A stretch of DNA of 64,000 nt. Origin: Cytophaga sp. FL35. Its GTDB lineage: Bacteria > Bacteroidota > Bacteroidia > Flavobacteriales > Flavobacteriaceae. This document shows, piece by piece, positions 36,101 to 44,272 of this stretch. A model generated the notes under the pieces. That model was given only the letters and a program-made list of their open reading frames with translations. It was not told the DNA's origin and did no database searches. The position numbers and the translations under genes were made by a program. Numbering within the stretch: the first letter of the stretch is position 1; every line of letters begins with the position of its first letter. The DNA lies in contig NZ_JACSOH010000018.1 of NCBI RefSeq assembly GCF_014349235.1, forward strand, positions 33,468 to 97,467, given 5' to 3'.

Positions 36101-39100
36101 GCCTAAATCGGCTTCATCAATTTTCACTTTGAAGGTCTTGCTATTTCCGTTCAGCGTAATGATACGTTCATCAACTTTTTTACCGTCTTTTTCGACAAAT
36201 ACAGAAACGCTCAAATCATCGGCATTACTCGAGAGAGTGATTTCTGCGGTATCACCTATTTCGTAATTTTCTTGGTCAGTACTTATATCAAAAAGTTGAT
36301 TATCGGCAACAACTTTATCTTTTTCGCTATGTAGGGTTGTGAATGCTTTATCATTTACTTCGTTGCCAAATTTATCTTTGGTTTCAAGCTGTAATACATA
36401 CTTTCCAGAGGTCCATTTTTGAATGCCTTCCAATTGAATCTTGGTGGTTTTTTCAGTATCAAAATTCAGTTCTTTAACCATTTTACCCATTGGCCAGTTT
36501 CTGAAATCTTGTTCATCTTTATAGGCATCGTGAGGAAAAAGCTCTTTAAAATCTTCTTTGTTCCAATTTTGATAGTCAGGTGCTGGCCAAGGTCTTTGCC
36601 TTAAAACGTAGTTGGGCGCAGACAATTTGTAAATCTTTATAATCCCTTTCACGGGCACGAACTCCCCATTTAGATTGGTAGTACTGATGGTTAAATTGGT
36701 TGTTTTTGGGTCTTTTTGGAGGTTCTCAGCAACCTGAATTTGTGCGTTTAGGGAGTGATAGCCTACTTTTACGGTCTGCGAGGTACTCTGTGTCTCTCCA
36801 TTAATGTCCGTTACATCGGCTGTGATTTCATATTCAAAAGTTGGTAGGGAGGACTTAGGAACGGAAGCATCGGGTAAGGCTTTAAAGGTAATGTGATAAT
36901 TCCCGTTGGCATCCGTAAGGGTCTCACCATGGGTAATCTCTTGTTCGGAACCTCTAAAAATAGGGCGTGACCAGTAGTACCACCTAGGTAATTGAACGGT
37001 ACGTTTAACTTTATAAGTGACTTTGGCCTGGGTGATATTGCTTCCGGCATAGGACTGTGCCTTTCCGGTAACGGTCACGCTGTCATTTACTTGATAGGTT
37101 TCTTTAACAGGATTGAAATTGGTTTCAAATTTTGGTCTTTTATATTCCTCCACTGAAAAAGTGGTATATCCATCAAGGTCTAAATTTTCCCCGTCCGCCT
37201 CAAGACTGAAGCTGCCGGTCAAGACAGAGGTAGGAATGATAAATTCTCCTGAAAATGAACCAAATTCGTTGGTCTTTAGTTTTTGGGAGCCAATAGTCTG
37301 ACCGTTGACATCAATCAATTCTACTGTGACCACAGTATTGGGCAATATTTTAGAACTTTCTTTAGTGTTGGTCGTTGCGATGCCCTTAAAGTAAAGAGGT
37401 TGCCCAGGTCTATAGATGCTTCGGTCTGTAAAAAGAAAACAACTATTCTCCTTTGGGCTATTATCATTTATATATTTCTCACTTACGTAATAATCTCCAA
37501 ACACCGCTTTTTCTCCCTGGCTATCTACTTCAATTTTTATACTGCTCCAATTTTCATTGGCCAGAGAAATAGTTACTAGACCTAACTCATTGGTTACCTC
37601 GGTTACCTGTTTTCTAGGCTTATTATAATTTTTGAGATAACTAATTTTTACTTCGGCCCCTTTTACTGGTTGCCCATTGTTTCGGTCAATTAATTGGTAA
37701 GTGGTTTCCGTATTGTTTTTGGTTTCAACTATGGCTAAATCGGTTACTTGCAATTCGCTATACGCAAACGTCTCATTTTGTTTGGATTCCGGCCTGGCCA
37801 ACAATAGGTATTTTCCGCTGGACAATGGGGGTATTTTAACCTCTAGGCCGTGCTGTTGAAAGTCCCCTTCATTCTTTAAATCAGCAGACCAACTCATAAT
37901 AGACTTCAAATTTTGAATAAAGGCCAATCTCTTTTCCTGAGGATGGATTTTATTAAGCTGCTCTAGCTCTTGAGTCGAAACGGCGTGGGCAGACAATTCT
38001 ATACCGTCCACATTTTTGTAATTCACCAACAGGCGAGCAGTTTTGTTGATGGGCAAGATTTTTTCAGTAGTCAACTGCAAACTTTTAGCCTCTATCTGTG
38101 ATTGCAGCGCTTTGCATTTTTCAGCTCCATAGCTATCCGGAAATGTAGCCAATACTTGCTGACAGATTTCGATGGCTTCTTTCTGTTTCCACTGGGCATC
38201 CGGATTGGTTTCTGGATTATAGGCATTACCTTGGTTATGGAGCTGCTGGGCCATTTCATAACGGTACAAGGCCGAAACTTCATGGTGTTGAAGGCTCTCG
38301 GCAGTATTTTTCAATACCTCTAGATAACTTTCCTGCTTATTTTCAAATACGGCGTTCTGAAAGATAAATTTTAAGCGTTCAATATCCGCATGGGCCAAAG
38401 CCGAAGGCTCAGGATCTTGAAAATGGAATTGTACTAAACCTTGAAAGGTCTGCAATGCCTTCAACTGAAGTGATGTGGAATCTTTGGATGAAATGGGCCT
38501 TTGAGCAAAATCATAGGCCTCGCAAAGCAAATTCTCATTAGTAATTTCAAATTTATAGGAAGGCTGATTGATACTGTTTTCGCTGGTTTTATAAAAATCA
38601 AGGGCATTGTAAGCCAATAAATCATATAACGTAGGCCGGTATTTTTCTGAATTTTCCTGTTTATGTATAATAGCATCAAAATCCTTTAAACTGGCGTTTT
38701 GAAGTATTTTGCTCTCTTTGAGACTTTCTTCAAAATGGTAGGTGATTTCAGTGAAAAGAGTGGTTACATCCCAAGTTCTAAAATCTTCAGGGGTTACTTT
38801 TGAAGTGGTTTCCGTTCTGTTATAGATCCTATATCTATTTTGCTGAACATACTGCCAATACAAATTGGCCAAATAGTTATGGAGAATATTCTTGGTGGGG
38901 GAAGTCGCTTTAGCTATTTCTTCCTTAAAATCTTTAATGATTTTCAGTTGCGCCTCTTCCTTCAAAACCAGCACATACTTTGAAGCATAGAGCAATGCTT
39001 TAACAGTTTGTGGGCTGTTGTTTTCCTTTTGCGCTTTTGCCTGAATACCCTGAACCACTTTATAGGCAGATTGGGTAAGTTGTTCCATTTCAAGCTTGTC

Positions 39101-39196
39101 TACCTGCTTCCAAAGTTGCTCGTATGATTCGCCTTTTTGTGCCTGGGACATTTGTGAAAAGAAAATAAGGGTCAAGATTATATTGAAATATTTCAT
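33161..39196 (-). CDS. alpha-2-macroglobulin family protein with thioester motif
   Basis: A 2011-residue periplasmic protein with an ordinary Sec signal (MKYFNIILTLIFFSQMSQAQ), not a lipobox. MG domains are recognisable (FLFTDRSIYRPGQPLYFKG of MG2; LQETAFFYPHLQTDKEGNVSFSFT of the A2M domain). The thioester motif is intact as YPYECNEQIF (Cys1469 and Gln1472), followed by the alpha-alpha toroid. Bacterial A2Ms trap attacking proteases. No PBP1C gene is adjacent, unlike enterobacterial YfhM/PbpC loci. The longest minus-strand gene after the PAS kinase, and monocistronic. Confidence 0.93.
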   Translation of the reverse strand: MKYFNIILTLIFFSQMSQAQKGESYEQLWKQVDKLEMEQLTQSAYKVVQGIQAKAQKENNSPQTVKALLYASKYVLVLKEEAQLKIIKDFKEEIAKATSPTKNILHNYLANLYWQYVQQNRYRIYNRTETTSKVTPEDFRTWDVTTLFTEITYHFEESLKESKILQNASLKDFDAIIHKQENSEKYRPTLYDLLAYNALDFYKTSENSINQPSYKFEITNENLLCEAYDFAQRPISSKDSTSLQLKALQTFQGLVQFHFQDPEPSALAHADIERLKFIFQNAVFENKQESYLEVLKNTAESLQHHEVSALYRYEMAQQLHNQGNAYNPETNPDAQWKQKEAIEICQQVLATFPDSYGAEKCKALQSQIEAKSLQLTTEKILPINKTARLLVNYKNVDGIELSAHAVSTQELEQLNKIHPQEKRLAFIQNLKSIMSWSADLKNEGDFQQHGLEVKIPPLSSGKYLLLARPESKQNETFAYSELQVTDLAIVETKNNTETTYQLIDRNNGQPVKGAEVKISYLKNYNKPRKQVTEVTNELGLVTISLANENWSSIKIEVDSQGEKAVFGDYYVSEKYINDNSPKENSCFLFTDRSIYRPGQPLYFKGIATTNTKESSKILPNTVVTVELIDVNGQTIGSQKLKTNEFGSFSGEFIIPTSVLTGSFSLEADGENLDLDGYTTFSVEEYKRPKFETNFNPVKETYQVNDSVTVTGKAQSYAGSNITQAKVTYKVKRTVQLPRWYYWSRPIFRGSEQEITHGETLTDANGNYHITFKALPDASVPKSSLPTFEYEITADVTDINGETQSTSQTVKVGYHSLNAQIQVAENLQKDPKTTNLTISTTNLNGEFVPVKGIIKIYKLSAPNYVLRQRPWPAPDYQNWNKEDFKELFPHDAYKDEQDFRNWPMGKMVKELNFDTEKTTKIQLEGIQKWTSGKYVLQLETKDKFGNEVNDKAFTTLHSEKDKVVADNQLFDISTDQENYEIGDTAEITLSSNADDLSVSVFVEKDGKKVDERIITLNGNSKTFKVKIDEADLGGFAINYTYAAYNSFESGSLLISVPYPKTDLEIETLTFRDKIAPGSEETWSFKIKGPNGDQISSELLASMYDASLDAFRPHSWSFSPFYRPIYYSQSYANAHTSFGNSSFRTYLDNDLYHYKSQGFDGLNFFGLYFSGGYNMRMRGMVSKSAPVAMVAIEAEADMAEGSLDELVQVGYEKEEQKSKVENTNESSEGKEGNTSEINVRTNLQETAFFYPHLQTDKEGNVSFSFTSPEALTRCKLQLLAHTKNLNSTVTSMETLTQKELMVIPNAPRFLREGDEIQISTKIANLTNQSLSGSVYIELTDAVNGKDLTPQLLAGTTERNFKVDSSGNTQASWRLQIPEGLQAVQYKIVAKAGDYLDGEQNLLPVLTNRMLVTETLPMWVKGNETKKFELTKLKENSSSSLEHHKLTLEVTSNPAWYAVQALPYLMEYPYECNEQIFSRFYANSLASHIINSNPRIKNVFEQWKGTGALKSNLEKNEELKSLLIQETPLLRDAQSESEQKKRIALLFELNNLKAQQTTTLAKLIQNQKASGAWAWFQNGPDNRTITQHIVTGLGHLKKLQVAYEQSNLESSIQRALQYLDDEFVAEYERMKKHSTDLDKNHLSQSQVHYLYMRSFFNDYKTSVKVEKTMDYYWSQAEKYWTKQSLYSKGMLALALSRHGDNKTAQLILRSLKENSVFNEELGRYWKNNTASWYWYQAPIETQSLLIEAFEEITQDTQTVDELKIWLLKNKQTNQWATTKATTEAIYSLLLSGSDWVSVTDAVEVTVGNKMIDPSQLENVKTEAGTGYFKTSWEPSEIQPEMAQVEMTKKGDGISWGALYWQYFEDLDKITSAETPLKLKKQLFLKTNTDTGEKLVEITNSTNLKVGDLFRVRIELRSDREMEFVHMKDMRAAGFEPVNVLSSYKWQDGLGYYESTKDASTNFFFDRLPKGVFVFEYDLRVNNAGEFSNGITTIQSMYAPEFSSHSEGTRVRVNG

Positions 39197-39371
39197 ATAT
39201 CTAAAATTACGGGATAAAACTGCTCAAAATCGATGCCAATCGAAATTTTAAATGAGCAAACAAGGGAGATAAATGAGGGAAAACGGACTTTCAATTAGTG
39301 CAATACATGGTAAAGCTCTAGATTAAATGAGTCAAGAAAAATCGGATTAAGAAACTTACGAACTTCAAAGA

Positions 39372-39404
39372 GGGGCTAGTTTTGTTGAAAATTCTAACCC
39401 CCGA
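39372..39404 (+). promoter_or_regulatory. TAGTTTTG box inside an imperfect hairpin, before a candidate small gene
   Basis: TAGTTTTG (39377-39384) matches TAnnTTTG exactly. It sits in an imperfect inverted repeat, GGGGCTAG ... CTAACCCC. It lies 25 bases before the 32-codon frame at 39410. No -33 TTG was found at good spacing. Confidence 0.3.
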
Positions 39405-39409
39405 TAATC

Positions 39410-39508
39410 ATGGATAATTTTTTAGGTTCATGGGCGACTTCGCTCAAATCATCATTGATTTTACTATTTTTTCTCGTTTCCTTGCTGATAATTGCTTCCT
39501 ATACCTAG
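39410..39508 (+). CDS. candidate 32-residue single-span membrane peptide
   Basis: ATG at 39410 to TAG at 39506-39508 encodes 32 residues: a short polar start (MDNFLGSWATSLKSS) and one hydrophobic helix (LILLFFLVSLLIIASYT). It lies in the 308-base gap between the A2M and SDR genes and overlaps the convergent SDR stop by four bases. A perfect TAnnTTTG box precedes it by 25 bases. No Shine-Dalgarno is visible, but few genes here have one. Short hydrophobic frames arise by chance in AT-rich DNA, so this stays a candidate. The rest of the gap shows nothing recognisable. Confidence 0.3.
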   Translation: MDNFLGSWATSLKSSLILLFFLVSLLIIASYT

Positions 39509-40290
39509 AGGCTTTTTAATAATCCGCCATCAATAGGAATTTGTGTACCGGTAATATAAGCGGCATTGTCCGAAGCCAAGAAGGTGGCTAAGTAACCATA
39601 TTCCTTTGGGTCGCCAATTCGTTTAACAGGAACCTTCTCTTCCATATCGGCTCTTACCTCGGATTGGTCAATTCCTAATTGCTCCGCTTTTTTCGCATTT
39701 AGCTGGGCGATTCTTTCGGTATCAAAATAACCGGTTAGAACACTGTTTACAGTGATATTGTAAGTGCCCACATCAGAAGCCAATGATTTGGCCCAGGTTA
39801 CTACGGCAGCACGTATGGTATTCGATAGTGCTAGGTAGGAGAGAGGCTCTTTTACCGACACTGAAGCTACGTTGATAATCCGACCCCATTTGTTTTCTTT
39901 CATCTTTTGCAAAGCCAATTCGGTGGTAAAAACTACTGATTTAAACAGGAGGTCAAAGGCCTGTTGGAAGTCGTCGGTATTTTTTTCCAGTGTATTTCCC
40001 GCAGCGGGTCCTTGGGTGTTGTTTACTAATATGTCTACGGAGTTGTTCGCAAAATATTGGGAAATCGTCTTTTTATATCCTTCCAAATCGGAAAAATCAA
40101 CTTTTAAAAATTGATGCGATTGTCCTTGGTTTGTGGGTAACCCGGAAACGATTTGGGCCAATTTATCTTCACTACGTGCCATTAGCGTCACACTGGCACC
40201 GCTTTCGGCCAATTGTTGTGCTATAGCTTTACCAATACCACCACTACTACCACCAACCAAAGCTTTTTTATTTATAAGGGATATCTTCAT
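39505..40290 (-). CDS. SDR-family protein with altered catalytic residues
   Basis: A 261-residue Rossmann-fold protein. The cofactor loop is GGSSGGIGKA (residues 13-22) and LVNNTQGPAAG replaces the usual NNAG. Ser143 is kept in INVASVSV, but the residues aligned with the catalytic Tyr and Lys of the SDR YxxxK motif are Ser156 and Arg160 (LSNTIRAAVVTWAKSLA aligned to YSASKAA). The C-terminal GTQIPIDGG is normal. This fits the BKR_like_SDR_like subgroup, known to lack a perfect tetrad. The cupin gene is 15 bases upstream, in the same operon. The reaction is unknown. Confidence 0.87.
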   Translation of the reverse strand: MKISLINKKALVGGSSGGIGKAIAQQLAESGASVTLMARSEDKLAQIVSGLPTNQGQSHQFLKVDFSDLEGYKKTISQYFANNSVDILVNNTQGPAAGNTLEKNTDDFQQAFDLLFKSVVFTTELALQKMKENKWGRIINVASVSVKEPLSYLALSNTIRAAVVTWAKSLASDVGTYNITVNSVLTGYFDTERIAQLNAKKAEQLGIDQSEVRADMEEKVPVKRIGDPKEYGYLATFLASDNAAYITGTQIPIDGGLLKSL

Positions 40291-40305
40291 AATCTAATCT
40301 GGAAT

Positions 40306-40623
40306 TTATTTGTATTCTTCACGTACGGGACTAAACACGTCCATTAGTTTGCAAGGCGTTATGGCTTTACCGCAATGAACGGCAAATGACGGAATAACAA
40401 CGACATCGTTAGTTGTGTAAATTTTAGTAACGCCATCAACCGTAAATTCAAACTCACCCTCCAATACTTGCATCACTTGTTCATGCTTGTGTGAATGCTC
40501 TGGAACTTGAGCACCTTCTTCCACATTCCAATAGGCAATGGAGAGTTTTTCACCATGAATCATTTTGGCGTGGTAGCCAGGCATAATTTCTTTTACAGGT
40601 ATGTGGTCGACGTTCAAATGCAT
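40306..40623 (-). CDS. cupin domain protein
   Basis: A 105-residue single-domain cupin. The metal-binding motif 1 is [22 protein letters not shown] with its two His and Glu, and motif 2 is [12 protein letters not shown]. It is soluble and probably metal-binding; the substrate is not known. It is transcribed ahead of the atypical SDR, which suggests a shared small-molecule pathway. Two-gene cupin-SDR units are common in sugar or keto-acid metabolism, but nothing here specifies which. Confidence 0.87.
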   Translation of the reverse strand: MHLNVDHIPVKEIMPGYHAKMIHGEKLSIAYWNVEEGAQVPEHSHKHEQVMQVLEGEFEFTVDGVTKIYTTNDVVVIPSFAVHCGKAITPCKLMDVFSPVREEYK

Positions 40624-40670
40624 AGCTAAGATTTATGCAACTAAGATACATGAATGGCCTACCAAAAACG

Positions 40671-40703
40671 AAAAACCCCAACGATATTATCGCCGGGGTT
40701 TTT
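40671..40703. terminator. strong intrinsic terminator
   Basis: AAAAACCCC-AA-CGATA-T-TATCG-CC-GGGGTTTTT forms a long, nearly perfect stem with flanking A and T runs. On the minus strand it follows the zinc-ribbon membrane gene (ending 40746) and separates it from the cupin gene. Confidence 0.88.
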
Positions 40704-40745
40704 CTATTTTTTAAAAATTATTCCCTTCTTTGAATTCCCTATAAT

Positions 40746-41120
40746 TTAAATGTTGTGAACACGACCTTTCAATTTTCTTCGGTTGAAGTCCGAAACTCTT
40801 GTTTCGTCTTGTTTTCGTAATATAAAGTATATAACAAATGGAATGCCCAAGGCAATAATAATGAAGTTACTTTGAGTAAAAAGAATAAAGTAAAGCGTGG
40901 CAATAGTTACTATTATCCCGGCGAAAACACTGGTTAGAAAAGGTAGTTTTGATTTTTTTGCATAAAATTTATCAACGTGAATTATGTTTTCTTCACCACA
41001 GTTAGTGCATTTAAAGTTTTTCTGTTCTCCATCGCGCATTGCGAATTCAACACGGGTATTAGTATTTGTAGCGTAACTTATTTCCATTGGGCATTGATTG
41101 CATTTAGCATAGACTTTCAT
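40746..41120 (-). CDS. zinc-ribbon protein with two membrane helices
   Basis: A 124-residue protein starting at the ATG at 41120 (MKVYAKCNQC); a TTG two codons upstream is a poorer choice. The N-terminus has CNQC and, about 30 residues later, CTNC, a zinc-ribbon pair. Two adjacent hydrophobic helices follow (FLTSVFAGIIVTIATLYFIL and FIIIALGIPFVIYFIL), and the C-terminus is basic. Cytosolic ribbon and short hairpin membrane anchor are likely. Function unknown. It begins 26 bases after the OmpA-type gene. Confidence 0.75.
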   Translation of the reverse strand: MKVYAKCNQCPMEISYATNTNTRVEFAMRDGEQKNFKCTNCGEENIIHVDKFYAKKSKLPFLTSVFAGIIVTIATLYFILFTQSNFIIIALGIPFVIYFILRKQDETRVSDFNRRKLKGRVHNI

Positions 41121-41146
41121 ATTCAAATATTTAAACTATTAGTAAC

Positions 41147-43306
41147 TTAATTCCACTGGACCACAACTAATTCGCAGCGACGGTTCCACTCATGGTCTTC
41201 TTCGGTACAACTGTTTTCTGTGTCGCAATGGACGATGGGTTGCGATTCTCCGTACCCTTTTGAGACGACTCTTGAACTGTCAATTCCATTTTTGACCAAG
41301 TACTCCTTTGCGGCATCGGCCCTTTTTTGTGATAGTTCACGGTTGTAATTGCTATTACCTCGTATGTCGGTGTGGGTGCCTATTTCTAGCACCATACCTG
41401 GGTGGTCTTTCATTATTTTCACCACCTTATCCAAACGGGACCTGGTTTCCCTTCTCAAATACCACATGCCATAGTCAAAATGGATTTCACCGGTTTGTAG
41501 AAGGGTACGCTCTTTATCTTTTACGATACCTTCTTCTTGAGCAATGATTTTTTCTATTTCTTTTCTTCTTTGCTGCTTGGCCTTTTCTTGAGCTATGGCC
41601 TGTTTTTCTTTTTGTTCGGCCTCTTTCTGAAGGCGCACTTTTTCTTTTCTAAGTTTTTCTTGCTCAGCCTTAAGCTCTAATTCTTTTAATCGTTTGGCCT
41701 CGGCAATTGCTTTTTTCTCTGCCTCCTCCTTTTCTTTTTGAAGGGCGATAGCCTCTTGCTTGGCAATCTCTTCTTCTGATAACAATGCGAGGGAAGCATC
41801 TTTTACCGCTTTTCGCTCTTTATCTGTTACGACGGTTTTAGAGGCTGTTTCGTACCCTGCTTTTGTCGCCGTAATTTTATAGATGGTTGCGCATTCTACC
41901 GAAAATTTAAAGGACCCATCCGATGAGGTTGAAATACTTTCAATTGAAGCTGTTACTGAGTTTACCAGTTCTACCTTGGCATTTGCTAATGGTTGGTTGG
42001 TGGTTTTGTCAGTAATAATGCCTGCAATGAATTGCATACAATCCTCTATAATCAAAGGTTTGGTTTCTTTAAAAGAATAGATATCATCACTTCCTTTGCC
42101 TGAGGGTCTGTTGGAAGAGAAATAACCGCTTTTTCCGTCGGGGTTTAGGGCCAATGAAAAGTCGTCATAGCCACTGTTTACCGGAAACCCTAAGTTGTTT
42201 GGTTTTTGCAATTCTCCATCCTTCATTTCCGATTTAAAAATATCTAAAAGTCCGTAACCGGGATGCCCATTGGAGGCGAAATAAAGGTTGCCCTCAGCAT
42301 CTACATGTGGAAACTGCTCTTTTTTGTCAGTATTGATGTTAGCTCCCAAGTTGACGGGGTTGCCATAACCGTCTTTTTGAATGTCAACATAGTAAAGGTC
42401 AAAACCTCCTTGCCCACCTTCACGATCTGACGAGAAATAGAGTTTGGTTTCATCCGGACTTAATGCAGGATGCTCCGTTGAAAAGTCTTTTCCGTTAAAA
42501 GGAAGCTCTTCAATATTCTTCCATTCGTCCTCTACCCATTCCGCTTTGTAAAGCATTAGATGACTTATTTTTTCATCTGTCTTTTGTTTGCTGTTTCGAG
42601 TAAAATAAATGGTCTTTCTGTCCTTTGTTATGGCAAAAGTACCTTCGTGTAAATTGGTGTTTATCTTTTTAGAAAAGTTTTTACTTATGGTGTCACCTAA
42701 AGTTAATTGCCCTAAGGGATGACTGTAAAGATCTAAATAGCTTTGATTGTTCCATCGGTACAACTTAGACAGCATTTGATCACTTTTCTTAGAGGCCGCA
42801 TAAATTATTAAGGAATCAACCACTGCTGCACCAAATTCTGATGATTCCGTATTCAAGGCAAGGATTTCGATTTCAAATCGGTCGCCAATTGCCGCTATGT
42901 TATCAAGATAGGTTCTTTGAGTCTTAACTAGCGCTGCCTTTTCAGGGTGCCCATCTTTGCTATAATGGGCAATTAATACATCGTCTGCTTGCTCGTCCTC
43001 ACCAATTGCTTTTAAAGACTGGTTGAGCTTGAAGTAGTAAGACTCATCCAACTTATCACCATAGTGATTCGCTAAATATTGGTACCAGCGAGCTGCCGAT
43101 TTCATCTGAAAAGTATGGTAATACGAATCTGCGAGGTTTTTAATCAGTTGCGAACTTTTGTTTTTTGGCAAGAGTTCTTCGTACAACGGAATGGCATCTG
43201 CATAATAGGCCCTGCTAAAATACAGGTCGGCTCGCTTGATATCTGCCTGGGCGCATACGCTTTTAAAAGAACCCAGAACCATTAGTAAGAACAATAACTT
43301 CTTCAT
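41147..43306 (-). CDS. PorE-like OmpA-family protein (TPR, PD40 propeller, carboxypeptidase-like, OmpA)
   Basis: A 719-residue secreted protein starting at the ATG at 43306 (signal MKKLLFLLMVLGSFKSVCAQ). Order of parts: TPR-like helices (residues ~20-150), a beta-propeller with PD40 repeats (HPALSPDETKLYFSSDREGG, then FPHVDAEGNLYFASNGHPG), a carboxypeptidase-regulatory sandwich (FIAGIITDKTTNQPLANAKVEL), a Lys/Glu coiled coil, and a C-terminal OmpA domain (HFDYGMWYLRRETRSRL and IGTHTDIRGNSNYNRELSQKRA) that binds peptidoglycan. This is the layout of PorE of the type IX secretion system. It starts one base after the PorP/SprF stop. PorE identity is by architecture only. Confidence 0.9.
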   Translation of the reverse strand: MKKLLFLLMVLGSFKSVCAQADIKRADLYFSRAYYADAIPLYEELLPKNKSSQLIKNLADSYYHTFQMKSAARWYQYLANHYGDKLDESYYFKLNQSLKAIGEDEQADDVLIAHYSKDGHPEKAALVKTQRTYLDNIAAIGDRFEIEILALNTESSEFGAAVVDSLIIYAASKKSDQMLSKLYRWNNQSYLDLYSHPLGQLTLGDTISKNFSKKINTNLHEGTFAITKDRKTIYFTRNSKQKTDEKISHLMLYKAEWVEDEWKNIEELPFNGKDFSTEHPALSPDETKLYFSSDREGGQGGFDLYYVDIQKDGYGNPVNLGANINTDKKEQFPHVDAEGNLYFASNGHPGYGLLDIFKSEMKDGELQKPNNLGFPVNSGYDDFSLALNPDGKSGYFSSNRPSGKGSDDIYSFKETKPLIIEDCMQFIAGIITDKTTNQPLANAKVELVNSVTASIESISTSSDGSFKFSVECATIYKITATKAGYETASKTVVTDKERKAVKDASLALLSEEEIAKQEAIALQKEKEEAEKKAIAEAKRLKELELKAEQEKLRKEKVRLQKEAEQKEKQAIAQEKAKQQRRKEIEKIIAQEEGIVKDKERTLLQTGEIHFDYGMWYLRRETRSRLDKVVKIMKDHPGMVLEIGTHTDIRGNSNYNRELSQKRADAAKEYLVKNGIDSSRVVSKGYGESQPIVHCDTENSCTEEDHEWNRRCELVVVQWN

Positions 43307-43307
43307 A

Positions 43308-44252
43308 TTAATAAAATCTGGGGGATTTGTCATAGCCTTTGCCAAGACCTAAAAGGTCAAGGTCAAAAAGCACGAATATTTCATGGGAACCAGAACTATA
43401 ATCGCTCAAGTTCGATAAGGTATAATCATAGGCATAGCCAATTCTCAAAGACGGAAGCACGGCAATATTGAACATGGCACTTACCGAATCTTCCAAACGA
43501 TAAGAGAGTCCACCTTCAATACGGTCATAAAAAAGGGCATTAAGCGAAAAGTCTATCGTTAGCGGAGCACCTTCAACTATTTTTGCCAATACCGAAGGTT
43601 TCAGTTTGATATCGCTATTGAGTTCATAAACGTAACCGGACATAGCGAATAAGTGTATTTTTTCAGAACCTATTCGGTTGATACCATCCCTGTTTTCCAA
43701 GTGTTTTGAAGTGAGTAAATTGGGAGCTGAGAGCCCGAAATAGAATTGCTGCCTGTTATAAAAAGCGCCCACACCAATATTAGGGTAGGTGTTGTTCAGA
43801 TTTTCGTTGAACGCTTGGTCATCTTGAAATTCCGGCAGCATAAAACCATTGAAATTGGTCTCAAAAGTGGTGAACCCTCCTTTTAAGCCTAAAGAGAGGT
43901 TGCTCTTTTCAGTAAGTTTTAAGATATAGGCAAAATCAGCATAGATGTTGTTTTCCTTTAAGGCGCCATCGCCAATCTCATCCTTAACTAGGGAGAGACC
44001 CATTTCTATATTTGAACTTACAGGGGCATGTGCAAAGAAGGTCAAAGTCTCGGGTGCACCAACGGCATTCTTCCATTGCGAACGGTACAGGCCTCCAAAA
44101 TTCAGACGGCCCAAGTCATTGGTCGTATAGGCCGGGTTGACCACGCTCATGTTATACATGTATTGCGTGTATTGCGGATCTTGCTGTGCAAACGCCCATG
44201 ACTGTGCGAGAAGCAAGAGGCCAACTATCTTTATGATGTGTTTTTTAAACAT
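43308..44252 (-). CDS. PorP/SprF family type IX secretion outer-membrane protein
   Basis: A 314-residue protein with a signal peptide ending WAFAQ and the family opening QQDPQYTQYMYNMSVVNPAYTT, followed by LYRSQWKNAVGAPETLTFFAHAP. The rest is beta-barrel. PorP/SprF proteins are usually encoded beside, and serve, a surface protein with a type B C-terminal domain; here that protein is the gene immediately upstream. The next gene is the PorE-like partner, one base apart from it. Confidence 0.95.
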   Translation of the reverse strand: MFKKHIIKIVGLLLLAQSWAFAQQDPQYTQYMYNMSVVNPAYTTNDLGRLNFGGLYRSQWKNAVGAPETLTFFAHAPVSSNIEMGLSLVKDEIGDGALKENNIYADFAYILKLTEKSNLSLGLKGGFTTFETNFNGFMLPEFQDDQAFNENLNNTYPNIGVGAFYNRQQFYFGLSAPNLLTSKHLENRDGINRIGSEKIHLFAMSGYVYELNSDIKLKPSVLAKIVEGAPLTIDFSLNALFYDRIEGGLSYRLEDSVSAMFNIAVLPSLRIGYAYDYTLSNLSDYSSGSHEIFVLFDLDLLGLGKGYDKSPRFY

Positions 44253-44272
44253 GTAATCGGTTTTTTAGAAGG

